A stretch of 64,000 nucleotides of DNA from Fibrobacterota bacterium. Its GTDB lineage: Bacteria; Fibrobacterota; Chitinivibrionia; Chitinivibrionales; Chitinispirillaceae. How positions within the stretch are numbered: the stretch's first letter is position 1; the number at the start of each line of letters is the position of its first letter. Shown piece by piece: positions 52,901 to 62,396 of the stretch. The notes below the pieces were generated by a model, which saw only the letters and a program-made list of their open reading frames with translations, ran no database searches and was not told the origin of the DNA. The translations under genes were made by a program, and so were the position numbers. The DNA lies in contig JAEWVR010000016.1 of NCBI GenBank assembly GCA_023459055.1, forward strand, positions 123,543-187,542, written 5' to 3'.

Positions 52901-55034
52901 TCTTTTTACTCAAATTTTCAGAATCGGTTTTCTTTAACGCACTTGAGCCGATTCTGTAGTGCATCTGAGCTTTTTCACTTTCGGGAATCAGCGAATAGGC
53001 AGCCTCCTGAATACGATCGTGATGAAACTTATAGATTCCATCGCTTAATCTTACTAAATCTTCCCTGATAGCCAGGGAAAGATCTTCAAGGACTGCTTCC
53101 ATTGTTTTCTCCGAAACCGTTGCTAATTCCTCCAGATCAAACCGGTTGCCTATACATGAGCAAATTTTTAAAATATCCTGCGTGTTTTTTGGTAAACCTG
53201 AGATTTTCATGGCCATGAACTCTACTACATTGTCAGTAACCTGCATCTCAATGATACTGTCAATATTCCAGTTCCATCCATCCTTTGGATTGAACGAGAG
53301 TATTTTTTTGTCGTACAGGTTCTTTAGAAATTGATTTACAAAAAACGGGTTGCCAGCTGTTTTCCTGTGGATAAGTTCTGCCAGGTTTATTGATTGTTCT
53401 GATTTACACCTTAATACATTCATCAAAATCGCATTGATGTTATCAATGTCGAGAGGTTTCAAGGTGATAGTATTTACTTTTGTACCATATTTTACAATTT
53501 CATTAAACATTAGCATCAGTGGGTGGTTCTGATCAGTCTCAGTATCCCTGTAAGCTCCGATAAAGAAAAAATATTTTGGTATATCGACAGTCATCAGCAG
53601 CTTTATAAGCCTTAGACTTGCAATATCCGCCCATTGAAGATCATCCAGAAAGAGTACCAGCGGATGTTCTGCGCTGATAAAAACATTAACGAATTTTTTA
53701 AACAGCAGATTAAATCTATTTTGCGATTCTTCCGGATGAAGATCCGGTACATCGGGCTGTTTGCCAATAACATATTCCAACTCAGGAATTACACTAATCA
53801 AAACTTTTCCGTTGGAGCCAAGTGCGCTAAGCAGTTTATCCTTCAATGAGTGCACCCGATCCTCATTTTCGGCAATTATCTGTCGAATGAGACTTTGAAA
53901 TGCCTGGATTATTGAACTGTAGGGAATATCCTTTTTAAACAGATCATATTTACTTGAGATAAAATATCCTTTTTTTACCACAACTGGTTTGTAGAGCTCA
54001 TTCACCAATGCAGATTTCCCTATTCCAGGACTGCCGGTCACCAGCATCATTTCACCGGCTCCAAGACTTGTTCTTTCAAATGATTCCATTAAACTTGCAG
54101 ATTCCTGTTCACGACCGACAAGAAACTGCGGAATGTGAAACCGGATGGAAATATCCTTTTTGGCTATGGGAAAATCTTCAATTGTACCGTTCCTGGTTAG
54201 CTGATTCAGACATTCAGTGAGATCAAAGGCCAGTCCTGCTGCATTCTGATATCGTTCTTCCGGAGATTTAGCTAAAAGCTTGAGAATGATTAAAGAGATA
54301 ACAGTGGGAATATCCGGATTCAAAACCTGAGGTTGAATGGGTTGTCGGGCAATATGTGAATGTATCAATTCAATAGGATCTTTTGATTTGAAGGGCAACT
54401 CGCCTGTGAGCATCTCATAAAAAGTGATACCGAGAGAATACAGATCCGTTCGATAATCCATGCTGCGATTCATTCGGCCAGTCTGTTCCGGGGACATGTA
54501 TGCAAGTGTTCCCTGAATAACTGCCGGGTTATAGATCTCATCATTGGCGTGAGTCAGTATTGCAGATATCCCGAAATCTGTAATTTTAACAAGATCTTCT
54601 TCTGTATTAATTAAAATGTTATCAGGTTTAATATCCAGATGGATAATATTATTCTTATGAAGGTTACTGAGAGTTTCGGATAAGGTTATCGCAATCCTTA
54701 GAAAATTTTGTAAACTTATTTTTCTGGTTTTAATCAACTTTTTCAAAGAGATCCCATTAAAATCTTCTTCAATTATTGCATAATTAAAGGTATCCTCGAC
54801 AAAATCCAGTGTTTTAACGATCTTATCCAGATTGAGGTTTTTAATAAGGTTATATTCTTGTTTAAATCTTGCAAGTTCATCCGGACTTGGCTTTTTTGTC
54901 TTTAAAAGCTTTATTATAACTGGTTGTTTTTCGTTTATCCGGTGCCCGCGATAGATTACCGAACTTCTGCTTTCATGAATATTTTCGGTTAGAATATAAT
55001 CTGAAATCCGGTCCATAAATCTTTCTACTTTCAC
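49983..55034 (-). CDS. Giant Ser/Thr kinase-ATPase-TPR-GAF-HD-GYP phosphodiesterase
   Basis: 1683 residues. Kinase about 5-265 (HLDIKPDN, DFG, SPEQTGR), ATPase about 300-560 (Walker A GSPGIGKS with Lys340), TPR-like region to about 1290, GAF about 1315-1465, then HD-GYP about 1485-1680. HD motif HDLGK has His1549 and Asp1550; the GYP motif is at 1610-1612 in HHERLNGSGYP. HD-GYP domains break cyclic-di-GMP to GMP or pGpG. It shares the first four domains with the proteins at 19424 and 24859 but reverses the output. Kinase and ATPase motifs look intact, though the glycine loop is weak. Confidence 0.93.
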   Translation of the reverse strand: MKVERFMDRISDYILTENIHESRSSVIYRGHRINEKQPVIIKLLKTKKPSPDELARFKQEYNLIKNLNLDKIVKTLDFVEDTFNYAIIEEDFNGISLKKLIKTRKISLQNFLRIAITLSETLSNLHKNNIIHLDIKPDNILINTEEDLVKITDFGISAILTHANDEIYNPAVIQGTLAYMSPEQTGRMNRSMDYRTDLYSLGITFYEMLTGELPFKSKDPIELIHSHIARQPIQPQVLNPDIPTVISLIILKLLAKSPEERYQNAAGLAFDLTECLNQLTRNGTIEDFPIAKKDISIRFHIPQFLVGREQESASLMESFERTSLGAGEMMLVTGSPGIGKSALVNELYKPVVVKKGYFISSKYDLFKKDIPYSSIIQAFQSLIRQIIAENEDRVHSLKDKLLSALGSNGKVLISVIPELEYVIGKQPDVPDLHPEESQNRFNLLFKKFVNVFISAEHPLVLFLDDLQWADIASLRLIKLLMTVDIPKYFFFIGAYRDTETDQNHPLMLMFNEIVKYGTKVNTITLKPLDIDNINAILMNVLRCKSEQSINLAELIHRKTAGNPFFVNQFLKNLYDKKILSFNPKDGWNWNIDSIIEMQVTDNVVEFMAMKISGLPKNTQDILKICSCIGNRFDLEELATVSEKTMEAVLEDLSLAIREDLVRLSDGIYKFHHDRIQEAAYSLIPESEKAQMHYRIGSSALKKTDSENLSKKIFYIVDQLNRGNRFLIDYEKRFNLMSLNEQAASKAKSAAAYNAAAEYLEKAKSLLSTEEWGLHPQKLFTISIQYAECLYLSGNIDRALNLCEHLFELATDNFDKGCVYSLKIRILDVTFQQREAVLEEVRKGLTLYGVSLPADNQEIDKEVKDGIAKMQAYFTQNPIEKLFGLPHMTDKNNVMVMKLLLQATPSAAQTNFQLFSLIELLMFERAITYGTTAESCKNFADLGIIHNAFLGDYERSYQLGKAALALIDKYNADALKSAVYFVFSAYISCWRNHYQESLDYYDLAYQSGLETGDMLHASYSSACKLLLLIYVGGNLNESRTECERLVNLFCKTQAVSSLMMTRIAWFAIRKLQDFNREGEKNEFVKEEHEQIEEINNSGNTSAQFLLGSHYTFVNFLLGDLDAAEKWNAYTEPVLQVGYGFVQIVDHILVQSLILIRTWESAEPDVKNRIMEVLSTKLAKLKIWSENSPANFLHKYYLLSAELAAVKGDPLEVIINLYTKAIDSIGKGDYIHMKALSNERLGVFWLEKMDNKTIGSSFIQKAYQLYDQWGATAKVKILEEKYSDFITPGQKKNSGTSTIDSSTSSLSNTLDINVVIKTYQILSSEIDLGKLLSKIMKLSIESAGAEHGYLILEKEQDKKLYVEVAGKIDKETETLKSIPVEANDSLAVSIINYVYKTGENVILGDTISDKRFINDPYITKHKPKSLLCAPIRSKGAMTGIIYLENNLTTNAFTPEELEFLQMISAQAAIAIENAVLYEKQRRSEEKLNESLNNLNKVFEHTVSAMSLVIEARDPYTAGHQRRVSDLAVSIARELDLDKDMITGIRIAGLIHDLGKISIPSEILTKPGRINELEFNLIKNHSKCGYEILKPVPFPWPIAEIVYQHHERLNGSGYPQGLSNNEILFESQIIAVADVVEAMASHRPYRPALGIKLSLDEIRKNRGILYNCEVVDASLALFEKGFEFKD

Positions 55035-55439
55035 GAAAAAAAGTTACGATATACCTGCACATTTCTGCATTTTGGAATAATTCAAAATGCATGCAATTTA
55101 CTGGTATAACATCTGAAATTATAAAAATACATATCAATTGTATTATAGAATGGTTTCAATAGCAAATGAAATCAGTTATAAACGCCAGGAAAAAAAGTAG
55201 CATAAAGTTAAGGATTATGGTGATCCGCAACGACTTGCAAAAAGTTCACTTAAGGCTAAGTTGTTCAATTACTTAAAATAAAAGTACGCAGTACCATTAT
55301 CAATAATTAACGATCTGATCTTAGTAGTAAACTGAATTGTTAAAGAAAAAAGTCATTCACTTTACACTACCATTAACATATAATCACATAAAACAGCTGA
55401 TTAAGGTTATCATGTATCAATGTTTCGAAAGGACTTTTT
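55035..55439. other. Divergent promoter region between kinase and pilus operon
   Basis: 405 AT-rich bases without a gene, lying between divergent genes, so it should hold promoters for both. I did not find a confident sigma-54 or other promoter signature. Confidence 0.6.
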
Positions 55440-56087
55440 ATGAATCGCAGAATGTGCCTGATGAATGAGCGGGGTTTTACTTTGATTGAAATGATTGGTG
55501 TTTTGGCTATCATTGCAATTCTTGTTGCAGCGTTATCCCCAAGAATTTTCAGTGCGATTTCAGATTCGAAGGTAACTAGTTTTTCAACGGTTGTAAAAAC
55601 TGTACAAACTGCTACATCAAAGTACTATGCAGATGTCGGTACTCTTTTTCCGTTAAGTGCTGCCGGTGTCCCTGCTGCAGACGCGGCCGGAACGCTGCTT
55701 CCTGGAATACTGGTTGCAACAACAGCCCCAAGCACCAATGGATTCTGGACAAAATTCAGGGGACCCTATCTTGATAAATTTTCTAACACGAACCCTCCAA
55801 TCGGCAGAGCTATGACCATGCCGGCTGTAATCGCAGTAGCAGGAGCTGTTAACGCTGCGAACGTTACAAATTATGATTTAAACGGTGATGGGACCGGGGA
55901 TTATCCAGCGACATGTGAAATAATAAGCATTCAATTGACAGGCGTTAGTCTCAATGAGTTTAACAAGCTTGATGGTATTCTTGATGAAGGTATTGGTACA
56001 TCTGCTGCAGAAAAACAAGCTCGCGGAAAAGTGAAATGGGCGAATGCTGCAGGCGGTACTGTCAGAGTTTTTATTGCAGCTCGATAA
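55440..56087 (+). CDS. Type IV prepilin-like protein (pilin 1)
   Basis: 215 residues. Class III/type IV signal NERG-FTLIEM with cleavage after Gly12 and the conserved Glu at mature position 5, followed by a long hydrophobic helix. The body is weakly structured, with an aspartate-rich NGDGTGDYPA stretch like calcium sites of major pseudopilins. AAAGGA is well placed before the ATG. It begins a gene set for a type IV pilus or type II secretion-like fibre. Confidence 0.9.
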   Translation: MNRRMCLMNERGFTLIEMIGVLAIIAILVAALSPRIFSAISDSKVTSFSTVVKTVQTATSKYYADVGTLFPLSAAGVPAADAAGTLLPGILVATTAPSTNGFWTKFRGPYLDKFSNTNPPIGRAMTMPAVIAVAGAVNAANVTNYDLNGDGTGDYPATCEIISIQLTGVSLNEFNKLDGILDEGIGTSAAEKQARGKVKWANAAGGTVRVFIAAR

Positions 56088-56177
56088 ACCAGTTGTTTCT
56101 ATTGTCAAGATCAGGTCATTTTACATACGATAAATGATCTGATCTTGCTTTATTGATTCGTCAATAAGGAGAAAATT

Positions 56178-57860
56178 GTGTCGGAGCTTCCACTTCCCGA
56201 AAAAAAACCGAAACGACTTGGTGAACGCCTTATTGACATGGGGGTAGTTACTCAGGTTCAGTTATCTCTTGCACTGGCAGAGCAGCGGCGTAATGGCGGT
56301 TTGCTTGGTGAAATACTCGAAAAACTCGGTTTTGTAACCCAGGCAGAAATTTCAAAATTACTTGCAAATGATCTTCAGACTGAATTTGTTGATGTTGTAA
56401 GGGCAGTTATTGATTCTGATGTTCTACGGCTTGTTCCCGTTGAATTTGCGCGTCAACATCAGTTGATACCGCTTAACCGTGAAGGCGCACAATTAACCGT
56501 CGCAATGGCAAACACCTTTGATATCATCGGGCTTGATGCGCTTGAAAAAATGACGGGTTTGAGAATTTCTGTTGTTGCTGCGTCTGCACAGTCAATCGGC
56601 GAGGCAATAGATCAAAAGTATATTCAAACAAATACAATCGAAAATTTAATTGATATTATACTACGGGCAGGTCCGGCACATCTAAGTGACAAAGCAGGAA
56701 CTGATGCTCCTGTGATACAGCTTGTCGATCAGATAATTGCACACGCAGTACGTAAACGAACCACCGATATTCATATCGAACCGGAAGAAGCGGTACTGAG
56801 AGTGCGCTATCGGATTGATGGCATATTGCATCAGGAAATTATTCTTCCAAAAGCAGTGCAGCCGGTTATTATCGCACGTCTGAAAATTATGGGTGGTCTT
56901 GATGTAACCGAACATAGACTACCTCAGGATGGGCGCATTGTGTTTCAGCTTGGAAGAAAACAGATTGACCTCAGAGCGTCATCACTGCCGACCCAATTCG
57001 GAGAGAGTATTGTACTGCGTGTACTTGACAAGTCGAATGTCGTTTTGAATCTTGACACACTTGGAATAAATGCACATCACAAAGAGATTCTGTTAAGCGC
57101 AATAAATAAACCTCATGGGATTATTCTTGTTACCGGCCCGACTGGTTCAGGTAAGACAACAACACTCTATGCTGCCTTAAGCCAGATGGACGCAGTGCAT
57201 CAGAGTATCTTTACCCTTGAAGACCCCATCGAATATTCACTTGCAATGATTCGGCAGACACAAATTAATTCAGAAATCGGAATGAGTTTCGCAAGTGGCC
57301 TGCGCGCTTTGTTACGTCAGGATCCTGATACCATTCTCGTGGGAGAAATTCGTGATGAAGAGACTGCGCAACTTGCAGTTCGTGCGGCATTAACAGGCCA
57401 TCTTGTTTTGTCAACTCTTCATACTAATAGTGCAGCAGGAGCAGTACCACGTTTGATAAATATGGGCGTGGAGCCATATCTAATAAGTTCAACACTTATT
57501 GCAGTAATTGCGCAGCGTCTTGTACGAAAAATCTGTCCATATTGTTCAGAACGCGCGGAACCTGTAAATATTGCAAAATATGTTGAAAAGTTTAAGATTA
57601 TAACTAAACCTGATGATAATTTCAGGCATGGACGCGGGTGTGATAATTGTTATAAAAGCGGATATCTTGGCAGAGTGGCAATATACGAAATTCTTGAGAT
57701 TGATAAATTAAACAATTTACAGATAGCTAACGGTATTACCGAAAGTGATGTGATGCATGCTGCTATTGCAGGCGGAATGAGAACGTTGCGTGATGATGGT
57801 GTAGAGAAGGCTCGCGCGGGTATATGCAGTCTTGATGATCTTTTCAAGGTGGTTGGATAA
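56178..57860 (+). CDS. GspE/PilB assembly ATPase
   Basis: 560 residues, GTG start at 56178 after AAGGAG at 56166-56171. N-terminal MshEN-type domain about 10-150. The ATPase core has Walker A GPTGSGKTT (Lys326), Asp box (EDPIEY), Walker B-type DTILVGEIRD and the His box (LSTLHTN). A four-cysteine metal site (CPYC then CDNC) is near 455-495. It powers pilin assembly. It overlaps the next gene by one base. Confidence 0.95.
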   Translation: MSELPLPEKKPKRLGERLIDMGVVTQVQLSLALAEQRRNGGLLGEILEKLGFVTQAEISKLLANDLQTEFVDVVRAVIDSDVLRLVPVEFARQHQLIPLNREGAQLTVAMANTFDIIGLDALEKMTGLRISVVAASAQSIGEAIDQKYIQTNTIENLIDIILRAGPAHLSDKAGTDAPVIQLVDQIIAHAVRKRTTDIHIEPEEAVLRVRYRIDGILHQEIILPKAVQPVIIARLKIMGGLDVTEHRLPQDGRIVFQLGRKQIDLRASSLPTQFGESIVLRVLDKSNVVLNLDTLGINAHHKEILLSAINKPHGIILVTGPTGSGKTTTLYAALSQMDAVHQSIFTLEDPIEYSLAMIRQTQINSEIGMSFASGLRALLRQDPDTILVGEIRDEETAQLAVRAALTGHLVLSTLHTNSAAGAVPRLINMGVEPYLISSTLIAVIAQRLVRKICPYCSERAEPVNIAKYVEKFKIITKPDDNFRHGRGCDNCYKSGYLGRVAIYEILEIDKLNNLQIANGITESDVMHAAIAGGMRTLRDDGVEKARAGICSLDDLFKVVG

Positions 57861-59083
57861 TGCCACGCTTTACATATTGCTATATTGATAAATCAGGGCA
57901 GAAACAGTACTCCACCATTGAGGCATCAGATCTTAATGAGGCGGAATCCAATCTCGATATTCGTAATGTTGCCCTTCTGGAAATACATCAGCACATAAGT
58001 GAAGATGCCAATTTGCTTAAGGGTGCAAAAGTACCAGGCAAAAAAGTTTTACGGAGAGATCTGGTAGAATTTTGTATCTATATGGCAACGCTTGCTGATG
58101 CCGGCCTGTCATTAACCGGTGCGCTTTCAGAGTATTCTGCTGAATCGCAGCATGTAACAATGAAATACATTTCAGAAGCACTTAAAAGTGAAGTTGAAAA
58201 CGGGAAAACGCTTTCAGAGTCACTTGCCCGTTTTCCTAAAGTATTTACAAATGAGTTCGTGTACCTTGTCAAAGCAGGCGAGCAGACTGGTACACTTCCA
58301 AATGCATTTAAGGAAATTAAGTCGTATCTGGAATGGCTTGAGAGAGTGTCTGGTGATGTTAAGCAGGCAACCACATATCCGATGTTTTTATCAATTGCAC
58401 TTGGAATTTTTGTGTTATATCTGTTTTCAAATGTAGTACCGAAAATCACAAAAATACTCATTGATATGAAACTTGAACTGCCGCTTATTACAAAAATAAT
58501 CGTATTCATCAGCGATGTGGCTATTAATACATGGTACCTATGGATTATCGCGGGTGTTGCGCTACCGCTTATCTATAATTTTATAATTAAAAAGAATCAA
58601 AAATTTATGCTTATAGCTGATAGTGTCAAGCTGGAACTACCTGTATTCGGTACACTTATACGGCTTTTAATTCAGGCGCGGTTTACCCATAACTTCGCAA
58701 TTCTACACAGGGCTGGAATATCGGTTCTGGAAAATTTAGAGTTGTGTAAAGGTTTTATTGGTAATGCATTATTTCAAAAAGCACTGATAAAGGCATCCAG
58801 TGATGTTCAGCAGGGTATCACGCTCAGTGAATCATTAAAAAGCAGCGGATTGTTTAACGGACTTGTACTTAGAATGTTTGCAGTCGGTGAAGCATCGGGG
58901 GATCTTGAAAATTCACTTAATCATGCTTCCATGTATTACGATGAAGAGGTACCACGGCGTGTCAAGCGGGTATTCAGTATTCTTGAACCTATGATTATTA
59001 TTGTATTGGTAGGAATTATCGGTGCAGTAGCACTTGCGATTCTATTGCCCATTATGTCAATTTCTCAGGGGCTTGGCGGATGA
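57860..59083 (+). CDS. PilC/GspF inner-membrane platform protein
   Basis: 407 residues with two T2SSF domains and three membrane segments (about 170-195, 210-235 and 370-400). Typical motifs include FPKVFTNEFVYLVKAGEQTG and the second copy GLFNGLVLRMFAVGEASGDLE. It turns ATPase movement into pilin extraction. Starts in a TAATG overlap with the ATPase. Confidence 0.95.
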   Translation: MPRFTYCYIDKSGQKQYSTIEASDLNEAESNLDIRNVALLEIHQHISEDANLLKGAKVPGKKVLRRDLVEFCIYMATLADAGLSLTGALSEYSAESQHVTMKYISEALKSEVENGKTLSESLARFPKVFTNEFVYLVKAGEQTGTLPNAFKEIKSYLEWLERVSGDVKQATTYPMFLSIALGIFVLYLFSNVVPKITKILIDMKLELPLITKIIVFISDVAINTWYLWIIAGVALPLIYNFIIKKNQKFMLIADSVKLELPVFGTLIRLLIQARFTHNFAILHRAGISVLENLELCKGFIGNALFQKALIKASSDVQQGITLSESLKSSGLFNGLVLRMFAVGEASGDLENSLNHASMYYDEEVPRRVKRVFSILEPMIIIVLVGIIGAVALAILLPIMSISQGLGG

Positions 59084-59856
59084 CATATAAAAAAAACGGG
59101 TTCACACTTATAGAAATGATTGGCGTGCTGACAATTATTGCAATAATTGCATCAGCATTGGTTCCAAACATTTCCCGTGAGATTACAAGGGCAATTGCAG
59201 ATGCTGAAGATAGTGAACTCAATACAATTGCATTGTCATTAAAAAAATATATTGCTGAAAATCAAATAATTCCTGGTACAGCAACAGGTCAATGGAACAC
59301 TGTCATTGCACCATTTATAGAAAATAGCAGCAATAGAATACTCAACAACAGGGGATCAGGTACGCGGCGATTGATTTTACGTTCTACTAACGGAATTGGT
59401 TCTGTACCCTATGATCAGGCTGCAATGTACACCGCTGGAATAACCCCTCAGGGAAGTTTACCTGGTGCATTTCCAGCCCAGATGAGATTTTTGCTTGTTT
59501 CGAATTTATCAGGAGCAGCACCTGTTACTGCACTGACAGACGCACAGTTCGATGCTGTATGGGACCAGATGGGCACCATTCCTGCCGGGTTTACTACGGG
59601 TAATAAATTCAGGATAGAACGAATAAGTCTTGCATCATTATTTTATCCTGTGACAATAAGTTGTACATCATTGTCAGGAGTTCCCAGGTGGTCAATTAAT
59701 GGCGCAATAGTTAAAAGTTTGAACATCACTACCTTTACAGTGTACCTGCTAAATGGTACCAGAATTAATTTATTTCTGGGGGCTGTCCCTGCAGGTACTA
59801 TTGTTGTCAATAAAGCTGTTGGTATAATCTATGATGGAACAACGTGGAGTTATTGA
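59080..59856 (+). CDS. Type IV prepilin-like protein (pilin 2)
   Basis: 258 residues. Prepilin signal KKNG-FTLIEM with cleavage after Gly7, Glu at mature position 5 and a hydrophobic helix identical in style to pilin 1. The body is unlike pilin 1. It overlaps the platform gene by 4 bases. Perhaps a minor pilin. Confidence 0.9.
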   Translation: MTYKKNGFTLIEMIGVLTIIAIIASALVPNISREITRAIADAEDSELNTIALSLKKYIAENQIIPGTATGQWNTVIAPFIENSSNRILNNRGSGTRRLILRSTNGIGSVPYDQAAMYTAGITPQGSLPGAFPAQMRFLLVSNLSGAAPVTALTDAQFDAVWDQMGTIPAGFTTGNKFRIERISLASLFYPVTISCTSLSGVPRWSINGAIVKSLNITTFTVYLLNGTRINLFLGAVPAGTIVVNKAVGIIYDGTTWSY

Positions 59857-59858
59857 CA

Positions 59859-61253
59859 ATGAAAAAAACTAATGAAAAACTTCTTATTCAATTTATACAT
59901 GGTAAATTATCTGCAATAGTTGTCTCGGGTTCATCAAGTCGTGAGTGGGAGTCGGAAACATTTATTCTTGAATCCAGTCAATTATATTCTGAAATGTGTT
60001 TAATCCCTGAGAAACTGAATTTTAAAGGGGAGGAAGTCTCCTTTGGTGCTGCTACACCTGCAATAGATTTTATTTTATTGAAAATACAACCATTGAAGCC
60101 GGCAGAACTTGAAATGTTTCTTGAGCGAAAAGCACATGCGGCAAAGGGGAATACTCATATATATGGATACACATCTATAAAGGTTCCAGACAAAGAGGAT
60201 AACATCTATCTTCATCTTGTTCCAGAGGTGTATAGGCAGGTTTTTTTAGATTTTTGCACGAAATTTGGTTATCAGCCAATGCTGCTGATGACCCTGGCTG
60301 CGATTGCTCCGGAACTGCTTACAATTGAAAAAGAAAATCAGATTGAAATGGTTGTTGCTGCAGGTGGTGAAAGTACGTTTATTGTAGTCGGAAGAAAAAA
60401 CCATCCTCTTCTGATACGCGAGGTACCATATAGCTGGTACAATAATAGTGATGGCAATCTTGAACGACTTGGCCGTGAAATTCAACGTACGGTATTGTTT
60501 ACAAAGCAGCAGTATAATCGTGCAGTCCAGGAAATACGGTTTATTGGACAGAATTCACAAATAGCAAGTGACCTGGCAGGTGACATCGCAGATGTTAAAA
60601 AGACGGTCATTAATGAAAATGTCAATTGGTGCAAATTTACACTAAACATGAATCCGTTCAGGAGAGATAATTTACTTCCAAGAAAACTGATAGGGCTTAA
60701 TAAGAAAAGAAAATACTCAATATATGCTGCTATTACAGTCTTATTGATAGTATTGTTTTCATGTGCTATTGAAGTATCATATCTTAAAATGAAATACGAA
60801 TCAGAGAAATCTATTGTGGAATCCGGCATTGAAACATCAATTGATTCACTTCAGAGTATCAGGCAGGCAATGGAAACAAAAAAAACTGAAATGATACAAA
60901 ATCAGATTCGTGATGATTTTATTAAAAAGTTGAACAATGATCCTATACCTGGATGGTTTGCCAATTATGTTGCGGATAATATTCCAAACGATCTGAATTT
61001 GTCCCGAATGATGATCACCAGGGATTCAACTGATGGTAACTGGTTTATACAAATAGAGGGATTTGCTCCAAGAAATCCTGTGATTGCATCACAATTGCTT
61101 GACACATTCGAAAGCAGGTTAAAAAAGGAACCATCCCTTTTTCAGCCTGAGATTCCCTGGAAGATGCAATGGATAGACAATTTACAACAGGGTAGTACAC
61201 TTGAAACTGCGATAAAAGGGAAAGTGTTCCGGATTCAAGGAAGAATAAAATGA
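59859..61253 (+). CDS. PilM-PilN fusion (GspL-like)
   Basis: About 464 residues from ATG 59859; a GTG at 59844 inside the previous gene is less likely. The N-terminal 280 residues look like a degenerate actin-like PilM/GspL domain, then one membrane segment (about 286-308) and a PilN-like periplasmic part (about 310-460). PilM and PilN are usually separate genes, as are the cytoplasmic and periplasmic parts in type IV pili; one chain is the GspL arrangement. Links the cytoplasmic ATPase to the periplasmic scaffold. Confidence 0.8.
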   Translation: MKKTNEKLLIQFIHGKLSAIVVSGSSSREWESETFILESSQLYSEMCLIPEKLNFKGEEVSFGAATPAIDFILLKIQPLKPAELEMFLERKAHAAKGNTHIYGYTSIKVPDKEDNIYLHLVPEVYRQVFLDFCTKFGYQPMLLMTLAAIAPELLTIEKENQIEMVVAAGGESTFIVVGRKNHPLLIREVPYSWYNNSDGNLERLGREIQRTVLFTKQQYNRAVQEIRFIGQNSQIASDLAGDIADVKKTVINENVNWCKFTLNMNPFRRDNLLPRKLIGLNKKRKYSIYAAITVLLIVLFSCAIEVSYLKMKYESEKSIVESGIETSIDSLQSIRQAMETKKTEMIQNQIRDDFIKKLNNDPIPGWFANYVADNIPNDLNLSRMMITRDSTDGNWFIQIEGFAPRNPVIASQLLDTFESRLKKEPSLFQPEIPWKMQWIDNLQQGSTLETAIKGKVFRIQGRIK

Positions 61254-61810
61254 GACATTTTATTGATACGGTGTTACTTGACAAAAAAAAGTCATATATT
61301 GCGAGAATAATTACACTTGTGGTGGTTCTGGTATCATCACTGATGATCGTTCATGCATATCTTTCATTTCCAAAATTAAACAGGCGGGCAGAGTTGCTCA
61401 GCCATTTTTTCTCTCTTCAGGATTCAATTGCACTGCTTACCACAGAAGTAAATGATAGCCTTATAGATGTTACAATGAAACGAATCAATGATAATGTTAT
61501 AATGGGATGGGATAGTGCTGCTGTTTTACTTGAAAGTATCAGAAATGAAGCAGTAAAAAGGAAAATAGTGATGTCCTACGAGATCTCGCCTCTTGTTATG
61601 TATCCGCAGAGTGGTGAGCATTACAAAAGAATACTATTCAGAATCAGTGCAGTGCCGGGAGATAGGAAATTTGAAACGGTCATGAAATTTGTTGAAGCTA
61701 TTACTTCTGATACTGTTATAAAGCTGAGTCTTGAACATCTTGAGTTTACCGGTGATGATAATGGATTGTATCAGGCACATATGTCAATTGCCGGCTGGAT
61801 CACATTATGA
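61250..61810 (+). CDS. PilO-like alignment-complex protein
   Basis: 186 residues: one N-terminal membrane segment (about 18-38), coiled coil, then a ferredoxin-like domain. The sequence is weak, but position between the PilM-PilN-like and PilP-like genes and the plan match PilO/GspM. Overlaps neighbours by 4 bases on both sides. Confidence 0.72.
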   Translation: MRHFIDTVLLDKKKSYIARIITLVVVLVSSLMIVHAYLSFPKLNRRAELLSHFFSLQDSIALLTTEVNDSLIDVTMKRINDNVIMGWDSAAVLLESIRNEAVKRKIVMSYEISPLVMYPQSGEHYKRILFRISAVPGDRKFETVMKFVEAITSDTVIKLSLEHLEFTGDDNGLYQAHMSIAGWITL

Positions 61811-62385
61811 AAAAAGGCTTGTTAAAGAACCCGCTTGTTGTTACGGCATTACTACTCATTGCTATCGGTTTTGTATTTGTAAACAACATTCTCCCTTTTA
61901 TGAAATCTGATGAACTCACTGATAACGATGTACCTGAAGAGACAATTGTCCAACAGGATCAGGTTGACATTCCGGTTGAACCGGAATCATTATCACTGGA
62001 TGGTATACAAACAATAAAAGTAACAAATTTACTAAAAAATAATTTGTTAGAAACGCAAGGGTGGATGCGTACTACATCAAGGGATCCATTCGAGAATAAG
62101 AGGACCGATACAGACAATGATAAAGAATCAATAGGCGCAGCTAACGCAACATCCGTTGATGTTCCTGTTGCAATTGCTGTAAATAGTGTGGTGAAGAATC
62201 GACGTGTAAAGGAAAAATCAATACTTAAAGCGATATCTATAGGTATTACTGAAAAAGTCGCATTAATCGGTAATTCAGTGTGTCATGAAGGTGATACCTG
62301 CAGTCTTGGCATAGTTAAAAAGATTGATCCTGATTCTGTTATAATATCAGGGAAAAACGGTATCAGGATTCTTCACTTGAAATAA
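61807..62385 (+). CDS. PilP/GspC-like protein
   Basis: 192 residues: one membrane segment (about 12-30), an acidic linker and a small C-terminal beta domain (about 135-190; LKAISIGITEKVALIGNSV, then GDTCSLGIVKKIDPDSVII). This domain resembles the HR/PilP fold that binds the secretin. Identified from position and fold plan. Confidence 0.72.
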   Translation: MKKGLLKNPLVVTALLLIAIGFVFVNNILPFMKSDELTDNDVPEETIVQQDQVDIPVEPESLSLDGIQTIKVTNLLKNNLLETQGWMRTTSRDPFENKRTDTDNDKESIGAANATSVDVPVAIAVNSVVKNRRVKEKSILKAISIGITEKVALIGNSVCHEGDTCSLGIVKKIDPDSVIISGKNGIRILHLK

Positions 62386-62396
62386 TGAGGTCTTCT

